Positions 35,282 to 44,908 are shown, counted from the stretch's first letter. The stretch is DNA of 64,000 nt from Ensifer sp. LCM 4579 (GCF_001854885.1 NZ_MDDV01000009.1:88557-152556), one strand, 5' to 3'. Program-made: numbers and translations. The notes: generated by a model from the letters alone, not told the origin.

Positions 35282-37092
35282 TCGACGCGATGACCGGGCT
35301 GCGGACTGTCCCGCATTCCGTTTCCAGGCGGCAGCACCCGGGGCATCTGCTCCTGACCTCGAACCTGCCGCTCGATCCGGTCGCAAGGCGTACCGCCGAC
35401 TGGCTGCACCGCTGGGCCGAGCAGGCGCCCCAACGGGTGTTTCTTTCCGAGCGCGCCGGCGAAGGCTGGCGCGACATCACCTACGCCGAAGCGCTCGGGC
35501 ATGTGCGGGCCCTTGCCGCCGCACTTATCGCCCGCGGTCTCGGGCAGGAAACGCCCATCGCGATCCTCTCCGGCAACTCCGTCGACCACGCGCTGCTTTC
35601 CTTCGCCGCACAATATGCCGGCGTGCCGACGGTGCCGCTCGCCGAGCAGTATTCGCTGATCCCGGAGGCCCATGCGCGGCTCGTCTACGTCATCGAGAAG
35701 GTCCGGCCGAGGCTCGTCTTCGCCGACGATGCGGGGCGTTATGCCGGCGCGCTGGCCCTGCCGCAGTTCGACGGCATCGAGATCGTTGCGACCAGAACCG
35801 AGGGCGCCTCCCGGCCCGTCACGCCCTTCGCGGAACTGCTCGAAGGAGACACGGCGGCCGATATCGACGGGCGCCTTGCCACGGTCGGCCCGGATACGGT
35901 CGCCAAGATACTCTTCACCTCCGGATCTTCATCCGACCCGAAGGGAGTGCTGACCACTCAGCGCATGCTGTGCGCGAACCAATCGCAGATGGCCTCCGTC
36001 CTGCCCTTTCTCAAGGACCGGCCGCCGCGCATCTGCGATTGGCTGCCCTGGAACCATGTCTTCGGCGGCTCGCACAATGTCAACATGATGCTGGCGCATG
36101 GCGGAACGCTGACCATCGACAACGGCAAGCCGACCGGGACGCTGTTCAACGAGACGGTACGCAACATCATTGCAAGAGCCGGAACGCTCTCTTTCAACGT
36201 GCCGGTCGGCTTCTCCATGCTGGTACGCGAAATGGAAACGAACCATGCCCTTCGCCAAGCCTATTTCCGCGATCTCGACATGATCTTCTATGCCGGCGCG
36301 TCGCTGCCGCAGGACGTCTGGACCCGCCTCGAGACGATGGCGATGGAGGTTCGCGGGCGCATCCCGCTCATGATCTCGAGCTGGGGCATGACCGAAACGG
36401 CGCCGGCCACCATCATGGTGCACGAGCCCATCGGGCGTTCGGGCGTCATCGGCGTGCCGCTGCCGGGAACCGAGGTCAAGCTGATCCCCGACGGCGACAT
36501 GCGTTGCGAGTTGCGCGTGAAGGGACCGAACATCATGCCGGGATATTTCGGCGACCCGGCCAAGACCGCCGAGGCTTTCGACGAGGAGGGCTTTCTGCGG
36601 ACCGGGGACGCGGTCCGGTTCGTCAGCAACGACGATCCCGACCGCGGCCTCACTTTCGACGGCCGCGTTTCGGAGGATTTCAAGCTCCAGACCGGCACCT
36701 GGGTCCAGGCCGGCAAGCTGCGGCTGCAAGCCCTGGAGGGCCTGCGGGGGCTGGTTCAGGATGTCGTGGTCTGCGGCCATGACCGCGATGCGATCGGACT
36801 CTTCATCTTTCCGCGCCCCGATCAGCTGCATGGCGCAAACAGTTCGGATGGTGCCGTCATCGATGCGGCGCTGCAGGCCAGGATCGAGGCGCGGCTGCGC
36901 GACATGGCCGCTGCGGCCACCGGGTCGGGCCGGCGCATCAGCCGCGCGATCATCCTTGCCGAGCCGCCTTCGCTGAAGGATGCGGAGATCACCGACAAGG
37001 GCTCGCTCAACGTCCGCAAGATCATCATGCGCAGGGCGGCATTGCTCGAGCGCCTCTACGACAACGAAGACCCGGCGCTGATACGCGTCTGA
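35278..37092 (+). CDS. Feruloyl/p-coumaroyl-CoA synthetase-like acyl-CoA ligase
   Basis: 604 residues, adenylate-forming family. The phosphate loop ILFTSGSSSDPKGVLTTQ, the A5 motif MISSWGMTETAPATIM, the A7 region FLRTGDAVRF and the hinge DFKLQTGTWVQAGKLRLQAL are present. The long form with LPWNHVFGGSHNVNMMLAHG resembles FcsA-type feruloyl-CoA synthetases as I remember them. Reaction: hydroxycinnamate + ATP + CoA to the CoA thioester, AMP and pyrophosphate. Translationally coupled to the MarR gene; the amidohydrolase gene starts 11 bases downstream. Confidence 0.9.
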   Translation: MIDAMTGLRTVPHSVSRRQHPGHLLLTSNLPLDPVARRTADWLHRWAEQAPQRVFLSERAGEGWRDITYAEALGHVRALAAALIARGLGQETPIAILSGNSVDHALLSFAAQYAGVPTVPLAEQYSLIPEAHARLVYVIEKVRPRLVFADDAGRYAGALALPQFDGIEIVATRTEGASRPVTPFAELLEGDTAADIDGRLATVGPDTVAKILFTSGSSSDPKGVLTTQRMLCANQSQMASVLPFLKDRPPRICDWLPWNHVFGGSHNVNMMLAHGGTLTIDNGKPTGTLFNETVRNIIARAGTLSFNVPVGFSMLVREMETNHALRQAYFRDLDMIFYAGASLPQDVWTRLETMAMEVRGRIPLMISSWGMTETAPATIMVHEPIGRSGVIGVPLPGTEVKLIPDGDMRCELRVKGPNIMPGYFGDPAKTAEAFDEEGFLRTGDAVRFVSNDDPDRGLTFDGRVSEDFKLQTGTWVQAGKLRLQALEGLRGLVQDVVVCGHDRDAIGLFIFPRPDQLHGANSSDGAVIDAALQARIEARLRDMAAAATGSGRRISRAIILAEPPSLKDAEITDKGSLNVRKIIMRRAALLERLYDNEDPALIRV

Positions 37093-37103
37093 CGGAGGTT
37101 AGA

Positions 37104-37979
37104 ATGGTGGATTTTGCCAAGGTCCGCGCGATCGACATCCATACCCACGCCGAAGAGCCCTGCGGCTGTCACGCGGATGATGGCTATGACGAGCTGCAGT
37201 CAACGATGGCGAGCTATTTCGGCGCTCCATGGAGGCACCCTCCGACCATTCCGGAGACGGCCGCGCATTACCGCGCCATGAACATCGCTGCGGTGATCTT
37301 CCCCGTCGACGCCGAACGTGAAACGGGCTATCGCCGTTACTCCAACGACGAGGTGCTCGAGCTCGTCAAAGAGAACGACGACGTGCTGATCCCCTTCGCC
37401 TCAATCGATCCCTGGAAAGGGAAGATGGCCGTGCGCGAGGCCCGCCGGCTGATCGAGCAGCATGGCATCAGGGGGTTCAAGTTTCACCCCACCATGCAGG
37501 GCTTCTATCCCAACGACCGGATGGCCTATCCGTTCTATGAGGTGCTGGCCGAACACCGCTGCGTCGCGCTCTTTCACACCGGACAGACGGGTGTGGGCTC
37601 CGGCATGCGCGGCGGCAACGGAATGCGCCTCAAATACTCCAACCCGATGCATCTCGATGACGTCGCGGTCGATTTCCCGGAAATGAACATCATCGCGGCA
37701 CATCCGAGTTTTCCCTGGCAGGAAGAGGCGCTGGCCGTCGCGCAACACAAGCCGAATGTCTATATCGACCTCTCGGGATGGTCGCCGAAATATTTCCCGC
37801 CGATCCTGCTGCGCTACGCCAACAGCCTTTTGAAGAAGAAGATGCTTTTCGGCTCGGACTGGCCGATGATTGCGCCCGAGAAATGGCTCGATGCCTTCGA
37901 CAAGGCGGATTTCAAGGACGAGGTGCGGCCGCTGATTCTCAAGGAGAATGCGATGCGGCTTCTTGGTGTCGGCACGTGA
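37104..37979 (+). CDS. Amidohydrolase-2 family metal-dependent hydrolase, CouO-like candidate
   Basis: A 291-residue TIM-barrel hydrolase. Metal ligands are visible as Asp11/His13/His15 (AIDIHTHAEEP), His in GIRGFKFHPTMQGF, VALFHTGQTGVG, IIAAHPSFPWQEEA and the final Asp in LLFGSDWPMIAPE-type sequence (MLFGSDWPM). Position between a hydroxycinnamoyl-CoA ligase and an acyl-CoA dehydrogenase recalls CouO of Rhodococcus jostii, an amidohydrolase that, as I recall, hydrolyses the 3-keto-3-aryl-propionyl-CoA to a benzoate and acetyl-CoA. The same role is inferred here. Alternatively an aromatic decarboxylase, which shares the fold. Confidence 0.82.
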   Translation: MVDFAKVRAIDIHTHAEEPCGCHADDGYDELQSTMASYFGAPWRHPPTIPETAAHYRAMNIAAVIFPVDAERETGYRRYSNDEVLELVKENDDVLIPFASIDPWKGKMAVREARRLIEQHGIRGFKFHPTMQGFYPNDRMAYPFYEVLAEHRCVALFHTGQTGVGSGMRGGNGMRLKYSNPMHLDDVAVDFPEMNIIAAHPSFPWQEEALAVAQHKPNVYIDLSGWSPKYFPPILLRYANSLLKKKMLFGSDWPMIAPEKWLDAFDKADFKDEVRPLILKENAMRLLGVGT

Positions 37980-39568
37980 TTCCCTTCACCGCGCCGGTCG
38001 AAGACATCCTGTTCTCGCTACGCCGGGTGGCCGATGCCTCCTCTCTGCCCGGTTGGGACGATGAACTGGCCGAAGGGATCGTCGGCCATTTCGCGACCTT
38101 CGCCGAAGGGGTGATCGCGCCCCTCGACGAGCCTGGCGATCGGCAGGGTTGCGGCTTCGAGAATGGCCGTGTCCGTATGCCGGATGGCTTCGGCGAGGCT
38201 TACGCGCAACTGGCGAAGATGGGCTGGCAGGGGCTGGCCGCGCCGGAATCCCTCGGCGGTATGGGGCAGGGACCTCTTATTTCCGCAATGGTGTCGGAAA
38301 TTTTCTCCGGAGCCTGCCATTCGCTTCAGATGGTCTGCAATCTCGTTCCCGGCGCGATTGCCACGCTCCTGAAGTTTGGCACTGAGGCGCAGCAGGCGAC
38401 CTGGATACCCCGTCTGGCGTCCGGGCATGCTCTATCCACCATGTGCCTGACCGAGTCCGGCGCGGGTTCGGATCTTTCACGCATCCGCACACGGGCGACG
38501 CGACAGGGCGACGGTGGCTGGCGCATCGACGGAGAAAAGGTCTTCATCTCCGGCGGCGATCAGAACATGTCGGAGGACATCCTGCATCTCGTTCTTGCCC
38601 GGACCGGCACGAAGGACGACGGCGTGAAAGGCCTCTCGCTCTTTCTGGCCGGCAAGTCACAGGCGGGCTCTTCGATCAAGGTCACACGGATCGAGGAAAA
38701 GCTCGGTCTCCACGCCTCGCCCACCTGCCAGATGGCCTTCGATGCTACTCCGGCCGAACTGGTCGGTGGTGAGGGCGAGGGGTTAAAGGCCATGTTCACC
38801 GTGATGAACCACGCAAGGCTCGATGTCGCCTTGCAGGGAGTTGCCCACGCGGCACGGGCCTTTGCAATCGCCTCGGCCTACGCGGCCGAGCGGACACAGG
38901 GGCGCCGGGCCGATGGCAGCGACGCGGTGCTTGCCGATCACGCGGATGTGCATCGGATGCTCGACGAGCAGCGCGCGCTCGCGCTTGGCGCCCGGGCCAT
39001 GGTCCATGTGGTGCTGGTGGAACAGGCGCGTGGCGGAGCAGAGGCCCTCGCGGACTTTCTGACGCCGGTGTGCAAGGTTTTCTGCACAAATGCCGGGATC
39101 AGCGCGGCGGATCTAGGCATCCAGATCCTCGGCGGCTACGGATATCTCACCGAATACAGAGTGGGCCAGACATGGCGCGATGCCCGGATCACGTCGATCT
39201 ACGAAGGCGCGAACGGCATTCACGCTTTGGCGACCGCCACCAGGGGCTTGCGTGCACGGCAGGGCGCGGGGGCCGGTGCCTTCGATGCGCTGATTGGCCG
39301 GCTGTCCGATCATCCTGAGGTCACGGTCTTGCGGCAGACGTGGCGCGAAGCGCGCGGCCTTATTTCGGCGGCGGCCGATCCGGCACCGATGGCGCACGAT
39401 TTTACCGCCTTGACCGCCACCCTGTTCTACAGGGCGATCTGGGCCCGATTCCGAGCTGTGAGCGACGACGCGGACATCGTCCGACTGTCCGGTCGGGTTC
39501 TTTCGGCGCCGTTGCCGGTAGCCCTGCCGATGAAGAGCGCCGTCGGGGATGCAATCTCAGCCGAGTAA
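37976..39568 (+). CDS. Acyl-CoA dehydrogenase
   Basis: 530 residues, FAD-dependent. The family marks MCLTESGAGSDLSRIRTRAT, WRIDGEKVFISGGDQNMSED, QILGGYGYLTEYRVGQTWRD and catalytic Glu in RITSIYEGANGIHALA are clear, followed by the extra C-terminal region of the long type. Starts with GTG at 37976, overlapping the amidohydrolase stop (GTGA). In a hydroxycinnamate operon it would desaturate dihydro-forms (phenylpropanoyl-CoA) so that they enter the same route. Last gene of the operon; repeat copy 5 follows 41 bases later. Confidence 0.9.
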   Translation: MIPFTAPVEDILFSLRRVADASSLPGWDDELAEGIVGHFATFAEGVIAPLDEPGDRQGCGFENGRVRMPDGFGEAYAQLAKMGWQGLAAPESLGGMGQGPLISAMVSEIFSGACHSLQMVCNLVPGAIATLLKFGTEAQQATWIPRLASGHALSTMCLTESGAGSDLSRIRTRATRQGDGGWRIDGEKVFISGGDQNMSEDILHLVLARTGTKDDGVKGLSLFLAGKSQAGSSIKVTRIEEKLGLHASPTCQMAFDATPAELVGGEGEGLKAMFTVMNHARLDVALQGVAHAARAFAIASAYAAERTQGRRADGSDAVLADHADVHRMLDEQRALALGARAMVHVVLVEQARGGAEALADFLTPVCKVFCTNAGISAADLGIQILGGYGYLTEYRVGQTWRDARITSIYEGANGIHALATATRGLRARQGAGAGAFDALIGRLSDHPEVTVLRQTWREARGLISAAADPAPMAHDFTALTATLFYRAIWARFRAVSDDADIVRLSGRVLSAPLPVALPMKSAVGDAISAE

Positions 39569-39609
39569 GGCCCATTCCCCAAGGCGCGACTGACCCCGCC
39601 ACGTTTTCC

Positions 39610-39701
39610 TACAGCGCCGCGCGTCAGACGCGCAAAGGTCGCTGTAACACTTTGAATTGCTGCAATGTCTTGCCCTTTAATCGAGGTCGATTACAGAGCA
39701 G
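39610..39701. repeat. Rhizobial two-hairpin intergenic repeat, copy 5
   Basis: TACAGCG...CGCTGTA around a shortened GCGCGTC/GACGCGC stem whose loop is lost, then GAATTGCTGCAATGTCTT and ATCGAGGTCGAT. Lies between the acyl-CoA dehydrogenase and DUF2277 genes, which converge. Confidence 0.8.
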
Positions 39702-39718
39702 TAAGCCCCGCCGGCCGG

Positions 39719-39985
39719 TCACGCGAACCGGACAGCGCTTTTCGCGCGCGCCTTTGCGGCTTCTTCCTCACGGTTGCGTGGCGGTTGGGATGTCTCCAGG
39801 CTATCGAGCAGTTCGCGGGCGCAGGCCGCAATTGAATGCACCGCGTGATCGAACGCCGCTTCATTACGCTTCGACGGCCTGGTGGTTCCGCACAGTTTGC
39901 GCACGAACTGGAGTGCGGCATCGTGGATTTCCTGGTCAGTGGCCGGCGGCTCGAAATTGAACAGCGTTCTTATGTTTCTGCACAT
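39719..39985 (-). CDS. DUF2277 family protein
   Basis: 88 residues. MCRNIRTLFNFEPPATDQEI opens the conserved DUF2277 block, continuing AALQFVRKLCGTTRPSKRNE and AFDHAVHSIAACARELLDSL; the tail is Arg/Lys/Ala-rich. The family is widespread and uncharacterised; the conserved Cys-Arg-Asn start hints at a metal or nucleic-acid role, but that is only speculation. Ends the minus-strand group containing msrB and msrA, 106 bases after msrA. Confidence 0.85.
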   Translation of the reverse strand: MCRNIRTLFNFEPPATDQEIHDAALQFVRKLCGTTRPSKRNEAAFDHAVHSIAACARELLDSLETSQPPRNREEEAAKARAKSAVRFA

Positions 39986-40091
39986 AGCTTGCTCCCGGCT
40001 ATCCTCGTCTTCAATGGGCTTGCTATGGGTCGCGGCCAGCCGGCCAGCTCCGACCCATTCGGATTGGCATAGCCCAATCCCGGCAGCCGGC

Positions 40092-40601
40092 CTATTCGGC
40101 GGCAGTCCTCCGTCGCGGCAACACCCAGTCGGGGCGCGGATAATGGCAGGTGTAACCGTTGGGATAGCGCTGCAGATAATCCTGATGCTCCGGCTCCGCC
40201 TCCCAAAAGTCCCCGATCGGGCAGACTTCGGTCACGACCTTGCCCGGCCAAAGTCCCGACGCCTCGACGTCTGCGATGGTGTCCTCGGCTATTCGCTTCT
40301 GCTCATCGTCGGCATAGTAGATCGCGGAGCGGTAGGAGAGGCCGATGTCATTGCCCTGCCGATTTCTGGTGGTCGGATCATGAATCTGGAAGAAGAACTC
40401 CAGAATCCGCCTGTAGCTGATGGTTTCAGGATCGAAGACGATTTCGATCGCCTCGGCATGGGTGCCGTGATTGCGATAGGTCGCGTTCGGCACGTCGCCG
40501 CCGGTGTAGCCCACGCGGGTCGAAATGACCCCAGGGAGCTTGCGGATCAGGTCCTGCATCCCCCAGAAGCAGCCGCCGGCCAAAACAGCTTTCTCGGTCA
40601 T
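40092..40601 (-). CDS. msrA: Peptide methionine (S)-S-sulfoxide reductase
   Basis: 169 residues. The catalytic motif [52 protein letters not shown] and [18 protein letters not shown] are typical MsrA. It repairs S-form methionine sulfoxide with thioredoxin as donor. The start follows GGAGG and lies one base after the msrB stop, so the two are co-translated. No signal peptide, so cytosolic. Confidence 0.96.
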   Translation of the reverse strand: MTEKAVLAGGCFWGMQDLIRKLPGVISTRVGYTGGDVPNATYRNHGTHAEAIEIVFDPETISYRRILEFFFQIHDPTTRNRQGNDIGLSYRSAIYYADDEQKRIAEDTIADVEASGLWPGKVVTEVCPIGDFWEAEPEHQDYLQRYPNGYTCHYPRPDWVLPRRRTAAE

Positions 40602-41045
40602 TCAGATTTCCTCCACCTGGTCGATATACGCGCCATAGCCCTCGGCTTCCATTTCCTCGCGCGGAATAAAGCGCAGCGCAGCGGAATTGATGCAGTAGCG
40701 AAGTCCGCCGCGGTCTTGCGGACCGTCCGGAAACACATGGCCGAGGTGGCTGTCGCCATGCGCGGAGCGCACCTCGGTACGGATCATACCATAGGAGCTA
40801 TCCCGCAATTCGTTGATGTTTGCCGGTACGATCGGCTTGGTGAAACTCGGCCAGCCGCAGCCGGAATCGAACTTGTCGGACGAAGCGAACAGCGGTTCGC
40901 CGGAAACGACGTCGACATAGATCCCCGGCCTCTTGTTGTCGTGATATTCCCCCGTGAAGGGGCGCTCGGTGCCGTTCTGCTGCGTCACCCGATATTGCTC
41001 GGGCGAAAGCTTCCTGATGGCTTCGTCAGTCTTTGCGTAGTTCAT
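40602..41045 (-). CDS. msrB: Peptide methionine (R)-S-oxide reductase
   Basis: 147 residues. Substrate-binding [36 protein letters not shown] with the catalytic Cys, and [13 protein letters not shown] define MsrB. The Cys-x-x-Cys zinc pairs of many MsrB proteins are absent, so it is the zinc-free type; the Cys in GCGWP may resolve the disulfide. Complements the adjacent msrA by reducing R-form methionine sulfoxide. Confidence 0.95.
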   Translation of the reverse strand: MNYAKTDEAIRKLSPEQYRVTQQNGTERPFTGEYHDNKRPGIYVDVVSGEPLFASSDKFDSGCGWPSFTKPIVPANINELRDSSYGMIRTEVRSAHGDSHLGHVFPDGPQDRGGLRYCINSAALRFIPREEMEAEGYGAYIDQVEEI

Positions 41046-41225
41046 TGCCTATCTCCGTCCTCGGATCTGCGCCTGAATATGGCGATTGTCCACGAGGATT
41101 TCCAATGCGGGGCGTGCATGAATTCGATGCCCCCGGGAAAACGGCGATAAACGCGGAAGACGACGATCAGGAACGCACGTGCGAAGCTGCCCGCGATTGC
41201 GACCCGGAGAAGGATCTGGTCTGAC

Positions 41226-41675
41226 TCATTGGCTGCTCTCATCTTCACCGCTGTCGACATTGAAATAAGCGAGGACCGCGAGACTGCTCAGATTGATAAC
41301 GCTCAGGACGACCGCGACGTTCAGGTTTCCCAGACCGACGGCCGCGCCGATCGCGCCGGCATTCCAGATGCTGGCGGCCGTCACCAGTCCCTTCACATTG
41401 TGCCGCAGCTTGACGATCGCACCCCCTCCTATGAAACCGACGCCGGTCACAACGCCCTGGAGCACGCGCGCCTGAGCTTCCGCACTCCCCGGAAAGTCGG
41501 TGTTGACGACGAGCGCGAACCCGCAAGCCGCCACGGCGACGATCGGAAGGGTCCTGAAGCCGACGCTGTAGCGGCCGCGTCCCCTTTCCCATCCGATCGG
41601 AAGGGCCAACGCGAAGGCAATCAGGATCTTGGTTAGATCCTGAATCAGCCGATCGAGATCAAATCCCAGCTCCAT
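41226..41675 (-). CDS. MgtC/SapB family membrane protein
   Basis: 149 residues with four or five helices: ILIAFALALPIGWERGRGRY, TLPIVAVAACGFALV, GVVTGVGFIGGGAIVKLRHN, VKGLVTAASIWNAGAIGAAV and a C-terminal helix. This is the conserved MgtC membrane domain; family members help survival at low magnesium or under acid stress and modulate ATP synthase in pathogens. ATG 41675 fits the family N-terminus; an open frame upstream belongs to no recognisable domain. An RpoE2-type promoter (41742-41766) lies about 70 bases upstream. Confidence 0.88.
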   Translation of the reverse strand: MELGFDLDRLIQDLTKILIAFALALPIGWERGRGRYSVGFRTLPIVAVAACGFALVVNTDFPGSAEAQARVLQGVVTGVGFIGGGAIVKLRHNVKGLVTAASIWNAGAIGAAVGLGNLNVAVVLSVINLSSLAVLAYFNVDSGEDESSQ

Positions 41676-41741
41676 TTTCGCTGCACCCACCCGGAAACGG
41701 CCTATGGCGCCGCCGCATAATGCGGAAGCCGAACCAGATCC

Positions 41742-41766
41742 AACCGGAGTGCGCCGGATAGGTTCC
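41742..41766 (-). promoter_or_regulatory. RpoE2/EcfG-type promoter of the mgtC-like gene
   Basis: Minus-strand GGAAC (41766-41762), 16 bases, GGTT (41745-41742), about 70 bases before the start codon. Confidence 0.55.
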
Positions 41767-41815
41767 GGGACACGCCCGCAAGCACGCCTTCTCTGCCACC
41801 GAATTTGCCCGCCCG

Positions 41816-43192
41816 TCAGCGGCCGAGGACGGAATGGATCGCATCGGCTGCTGCCTCGACCACGATATCGGCTTCCTCGCGCGTCAGGCAGAGCGGCGGG
41901 GCGAAACCAAGGATATCGCCCCGCGGCATCGCGCGGCCGAGGACGCCGCGCTCGGCGAGCGCCGTCGCCACCTGCGGCCCGATCTTGCGCCCCGGATCGA
42001 AGAACCTGCAATCGTCGCGATCCTCGACGAATTCGACCGCTGCCATCAGGCCGTCGCCCCGCACCTCGCCGACATGGGCGTGGGCGCCGACGGCCTTTTG
42101 CAGTTCGGCCCGGAAATAGGCCCCCGTCGAACCCGCATTCTCGACGATGCCGAGTTCGTCGATCAATTCGAGGTTGGCGATGCCGGCGGCGGCGCAAATC
42201 GGGTGCGCCGAATAGGTCCAGCCATGGCCGATCGGACCGAGCTCGTCCGAGCCCTTCACCAGCACCTGCCAGACCTTGTCCGAGACGATCGTGCCGGAGA
42301 GCGGCGCATAGGCCGAGGTTAGCCCCTTGGCAATGGTGATCAGGTCCGGCTTGATGCCATAGTGATCCGCGCCGAACATCGTGCCGAGGCGGCCGAAACC
42401 GGTCACGACCTCGTCGGCGACAAGCAGGACATCGTATTTCCGGAGCACCGCCTGGATCTTCTGCCAATAGCCCGCCGGTGGCGGCACGATGCCGCCGGTG
42501 CCGAGAATCGGCTCGCCGATGAAGGCGGCGACCGTATCCGGCCCTTCCGCGACGATCATCTCCTCGAGCTTATCGGCGCAATATTGCGAGAACTGCTCTT
42601 CGCTCATCGCGCGATCGGGACGGCGGAAATAATAGGGCGCCTCCGTGTGCAGGATCGGCGCACGCGGCAGATCGAAGGCGTTGTGGAAGAGGTGCAGGCC
42701 TGTCAGCGAGCCGGTCATCACGCCCGAGCCGTGATAGCCGCGCCAGCGCGAGATGATCTTCTTTTTCTCCGGCCGGCCCAGAATGTTGTTGTAGTACCAG
42801 ATGAGCTTGATGTTGGTCTCGTTGGCGTCCGAACCGGAAAGTCCGAAATAGACGCGGGACATCCCTTCCGGCGCCCGCTCGATGATCATCTTGGAAAGCC
42901 GGATCGAGGCTTCCGTGCCGTGGCCGACATAGGCGTGGTAATAGGCGAGGTTCTTTGCCTGTTCGGCAATCGCCTCGGCAATCTTCTGGCGGCCATAGCC
43001 GACATTAACGCAGTAGAGGCCGGCAAAGGCGTCGAGGCTGCGCTTGCCGGCGATATCGGTGATGTAGACACCTTCGCCGCCGGCGATCACGCGGCTTGCG
43101 CTTTCGCCGCGCGCGTGCATTCCCATATGGGTGGAGGGATGGAAGAAGTGATCGCGGTCCCAGGCGGTGAGTTCGTTGCTTCTCTCGAGCAT
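41816..43192 (-). CDS. doeD: Class III aminotransferase, diaminobutyrate transaminase of ectoine degradation
   Basis: 458 residues, PLP fold type I. AGLYCVNVGYGRQKIAEAIA, FGLSGSDANETNIKLIWYYN, ISRWRGYHGSGVMTGSLTG, and the PLP lysine in PDLITIAKGLTSAYAPLSG are class III marks. In ectoine catabolism the transaminase (doeD, also called atf) converts 2,4-diaminobutyrate to aspartate semialdehyde. It lies 25 bases downstream of the semialdehyde dehydrogenase gene. Start MLERSNEL (43192) preferred because AAGGAAAG precedes it; two in-frame codons upstream are alternatives. Sequence alone would also allow an omega-amino-acid/pyruvate transaminase. Confidence 0.87.
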   Translation of the reverse strand: MLERSNELTAWDRDHFFHPSTHMGMHARGESASRVIAGGEGVYITDIAGKRSLDAFAGLYCVNVGYGRQKIAEAIAEQAKNLAYYHAYVGHGTEASIRLSKMIIERAPEGMSRVYFGLSGSDANETNIKLIWYYNNILGRPEKKKIISRWRGYHGSGVMTGSLTGLHLFHNAFDLPRAPILHTEAPYYFRRPDRAMSEEQFSQYCADKLEEMIVAEGPDTVAAFIGEPILGTGGIVPPPAGYWQKIQAVLRKYDVLLVADEVVTGFGRLGTMFGADHYGIKPDLITIAKGLTSAYAPLSGTIVSDKVWQVLVKGSDELGPIGHGWTYSAHPICAAAGIANLELIDELGIVENAGSTGAYFRAELQKAVGAHAHVGEVRGDGLMAAVEFVEDRDDCRFFDPGRKIGPQVATALAERGVLGRAMPRGDILGFAPPLCLTREEADIVVEAAADAIHSVLGR

Positions 43193-43217
43193 GGTCTTTC
43201 CTTTCATCACATTCGGG

Positions 43218-44714
43218 TCAGGCAGCGGTGTCGATGCAGAGATATTTGAGCTCGGTGAAGGCCTCCATGCCGTGGCGTGAGCCTTCGCGTGCCAGGCCGG
43301 ACTGCTTCCAGCCGCCGAAGGGGACCGGTCCGCCGGTGATCTTCACCCGGTTGATTGCCACCATGCCGTGTTCGAGAGCTCGTGCGAGCCGCAGCTGGCG
43401 GGCGCCGTTTTCGGTGACGACATAGGCCACGAGGCCGTATTCGGTGTCGTTCGCCCGGGCGATCACTTCATCCTCGCTGTCGAATGCGGTAATGGCGGCC
43501 ACAGGGCCGAATGTCTCTTCGCGCATGATCAGCGCGTCGTCCGGCACATCGGTGAGCACGGTCGGTTGGAAGAACAGTGGTCCGGCAGCGTGCCGCTTGC
43601 CGCCGGTTGCGAGTTTCGCGCCGCAATTCAGCGCGTCGGCGACCTGCTCCTCGACTTTGGCAACGGCACGCTCATGCATGAGCGGCCCGATATCCGTGTC
43701 CTGTGCGAGGCCCGCACCAATTTTGAGACGGGAAACACGTGCCGCGAAAGCCTCGTTGAAGGCCTTCAAGATTGGTCGTTCGACATAGATTCGGTTCGCA
43801 GCCAGGCAGTCCTGCCCGGACGTCGCGAACTTCGCAGCGACCGCGATGTCTGCAGCCTTCTCGACGTCGGCATCGGCGAACACGATGAGCGGAGCATGGC
43901 CACCGAGTTCCATCACCAGCCGCTTCATCGTCGGAGCGCACTGGCGGGCGATCAGCTTGCCGATCTCGGTCGAGCCGGTGAAGCTCATGGCGCGGACGCG
44001 GGGCTCCTCGCACAAGCGGCCGACAATGGTCGCAGCATCACCGGTGACGACGTTGAAGACGCCGGCCGGGAGGCCGGCGCGCTCGCCGAGCTCCGCAAGC
44101 GCCAGGGCAGAAAGCGGCGTCTCGGAGGAGGGGTGCGCAACGACGGTGCAGCCGGCCGCAAGTGCGGCGGCCGCCTTGCGGGTGACCATGGCGGAGGGAA
44201 AGTTCCAGGGCGTGACGATGCCGACCACACCGAGGGCTTCGCGGCGCACGATCATCTCCGCGCCCGCCAGATGGCTTGTCACGCCTTCTGCGTTGAGGCG
44301 CTTGCCTTCCTCGGCATACCACTCGATGAACGAGGCGGCGTAGTCGATTTCGCCACGCGATTCCGCAAGCGGCTTGCCCTGCTCCAGCGTCATCAGCAGG
44401 GCAAGGTCCTCCTTTGCGGCGAGCATCAGCTCGTACCACTTGCGCAGAATGGCGGCGCGTGCTTGCGGCAGCATGCCGCGCCATGCGGGGAATGCCTTGG
44501 CAGCGGCATCGACGGCCTCGGCCGTCTGGGCCTCATCGACCGAAGCGACGAAGGCGAGCGCCGTGCCGCTGGCCGGATCGCCCACTTCGATACACTTGCC
44601 GTCGCGTCCGCCAACCCAGCGGCCGCCGACATAGGCGAGTTCGCGCAGCAATTGCCGGTCGTTCAGCCGCTTCAAGGCTTCGTGGAAGGCGGTTCGGGCA
44701 AAGACTGCGGTCAT
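43218..44714 (-). CDS. doeC: Aldehyde dehydrogenase, aspartate-semialdehyde dehydrogenase of ectoine degradation
   Basis: 498 residues of the succinate-semialdehyde dehydrogenase-like ALDH family. GIVTPWNFPSAMVTRKAAAA, FTGSTEIGKLIARQC, catalytic Glu in VMELGGHAPLIVF and nucleophile Cys in ATSGQDCLAANRIYV are present. In the ectoine pathway doeC (ssd) oxidises aspartate semialdehyde to aspartate. By sequence it could equally be GabD; the assignment rests on its place between asnC and doeD beside ehu-eut. ATG 44714 follows GGAG; an upstream in-frame start lacks a site. Confidence 0.86.
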   Translation of the reverse strand: MTAVFARTAFHEALKRLNDRQLLRELAYVGGRWVGGRDGKCIEVGDPASGTALAFVASVDEAQTAEAVDAAAKAFPAWRGMLPQARAAILRKWYELMLAAKEDLALLMTLEQGKPLAESRGEIDYAASFIEWYAEEGKRLNAEGVTSHLAGAEMIVRREALGVVGIVTPWNFPSAMVTRKAAAALAAGCTVVAHPSSETPLSALALAELGERAGLPAGVFNVVTGDAATIVGRLCEEPRVRAMSFTGSTEIGKLIARQCAPTMKRLVMELGGHAPLIVFADADVEKAADIAVAAKFATSGQDCLAANRIYVERPILKAFNEAFAARVSRLKIGAGLAQDTDIGPLMHERAVAKVEEQVADALNCGAKLATGGKRHAAGPLFFQPTVLTDVPDDALIMREETFGPVAAITAFDSEDEVIARANDTEYGLVAYVVTENGARQLRLARALEHGMVAINRVKITGGPVPFGGWKQSGLAREGSRHGMEAFTELKYLCIDTAA

Positions 44715-44908
44715 GGCGTGTCTCCTTGGTCCGGATCGCAAAGCCGTGGGGACAACTCTTGCGGAACCTGTTAGTCTGGGCTTGAGAAGTGTGCCAGCCT
44801 TGCCGCGAGAGATTGTCCAAACATCCGCCGTGTGCCGGAGAATTTGACCAAAGTCGCGGCGGTCGCGAGAGAGATTGTCTCCGCTCTGAGGAAAATCGCT
44901 TCACGTGT

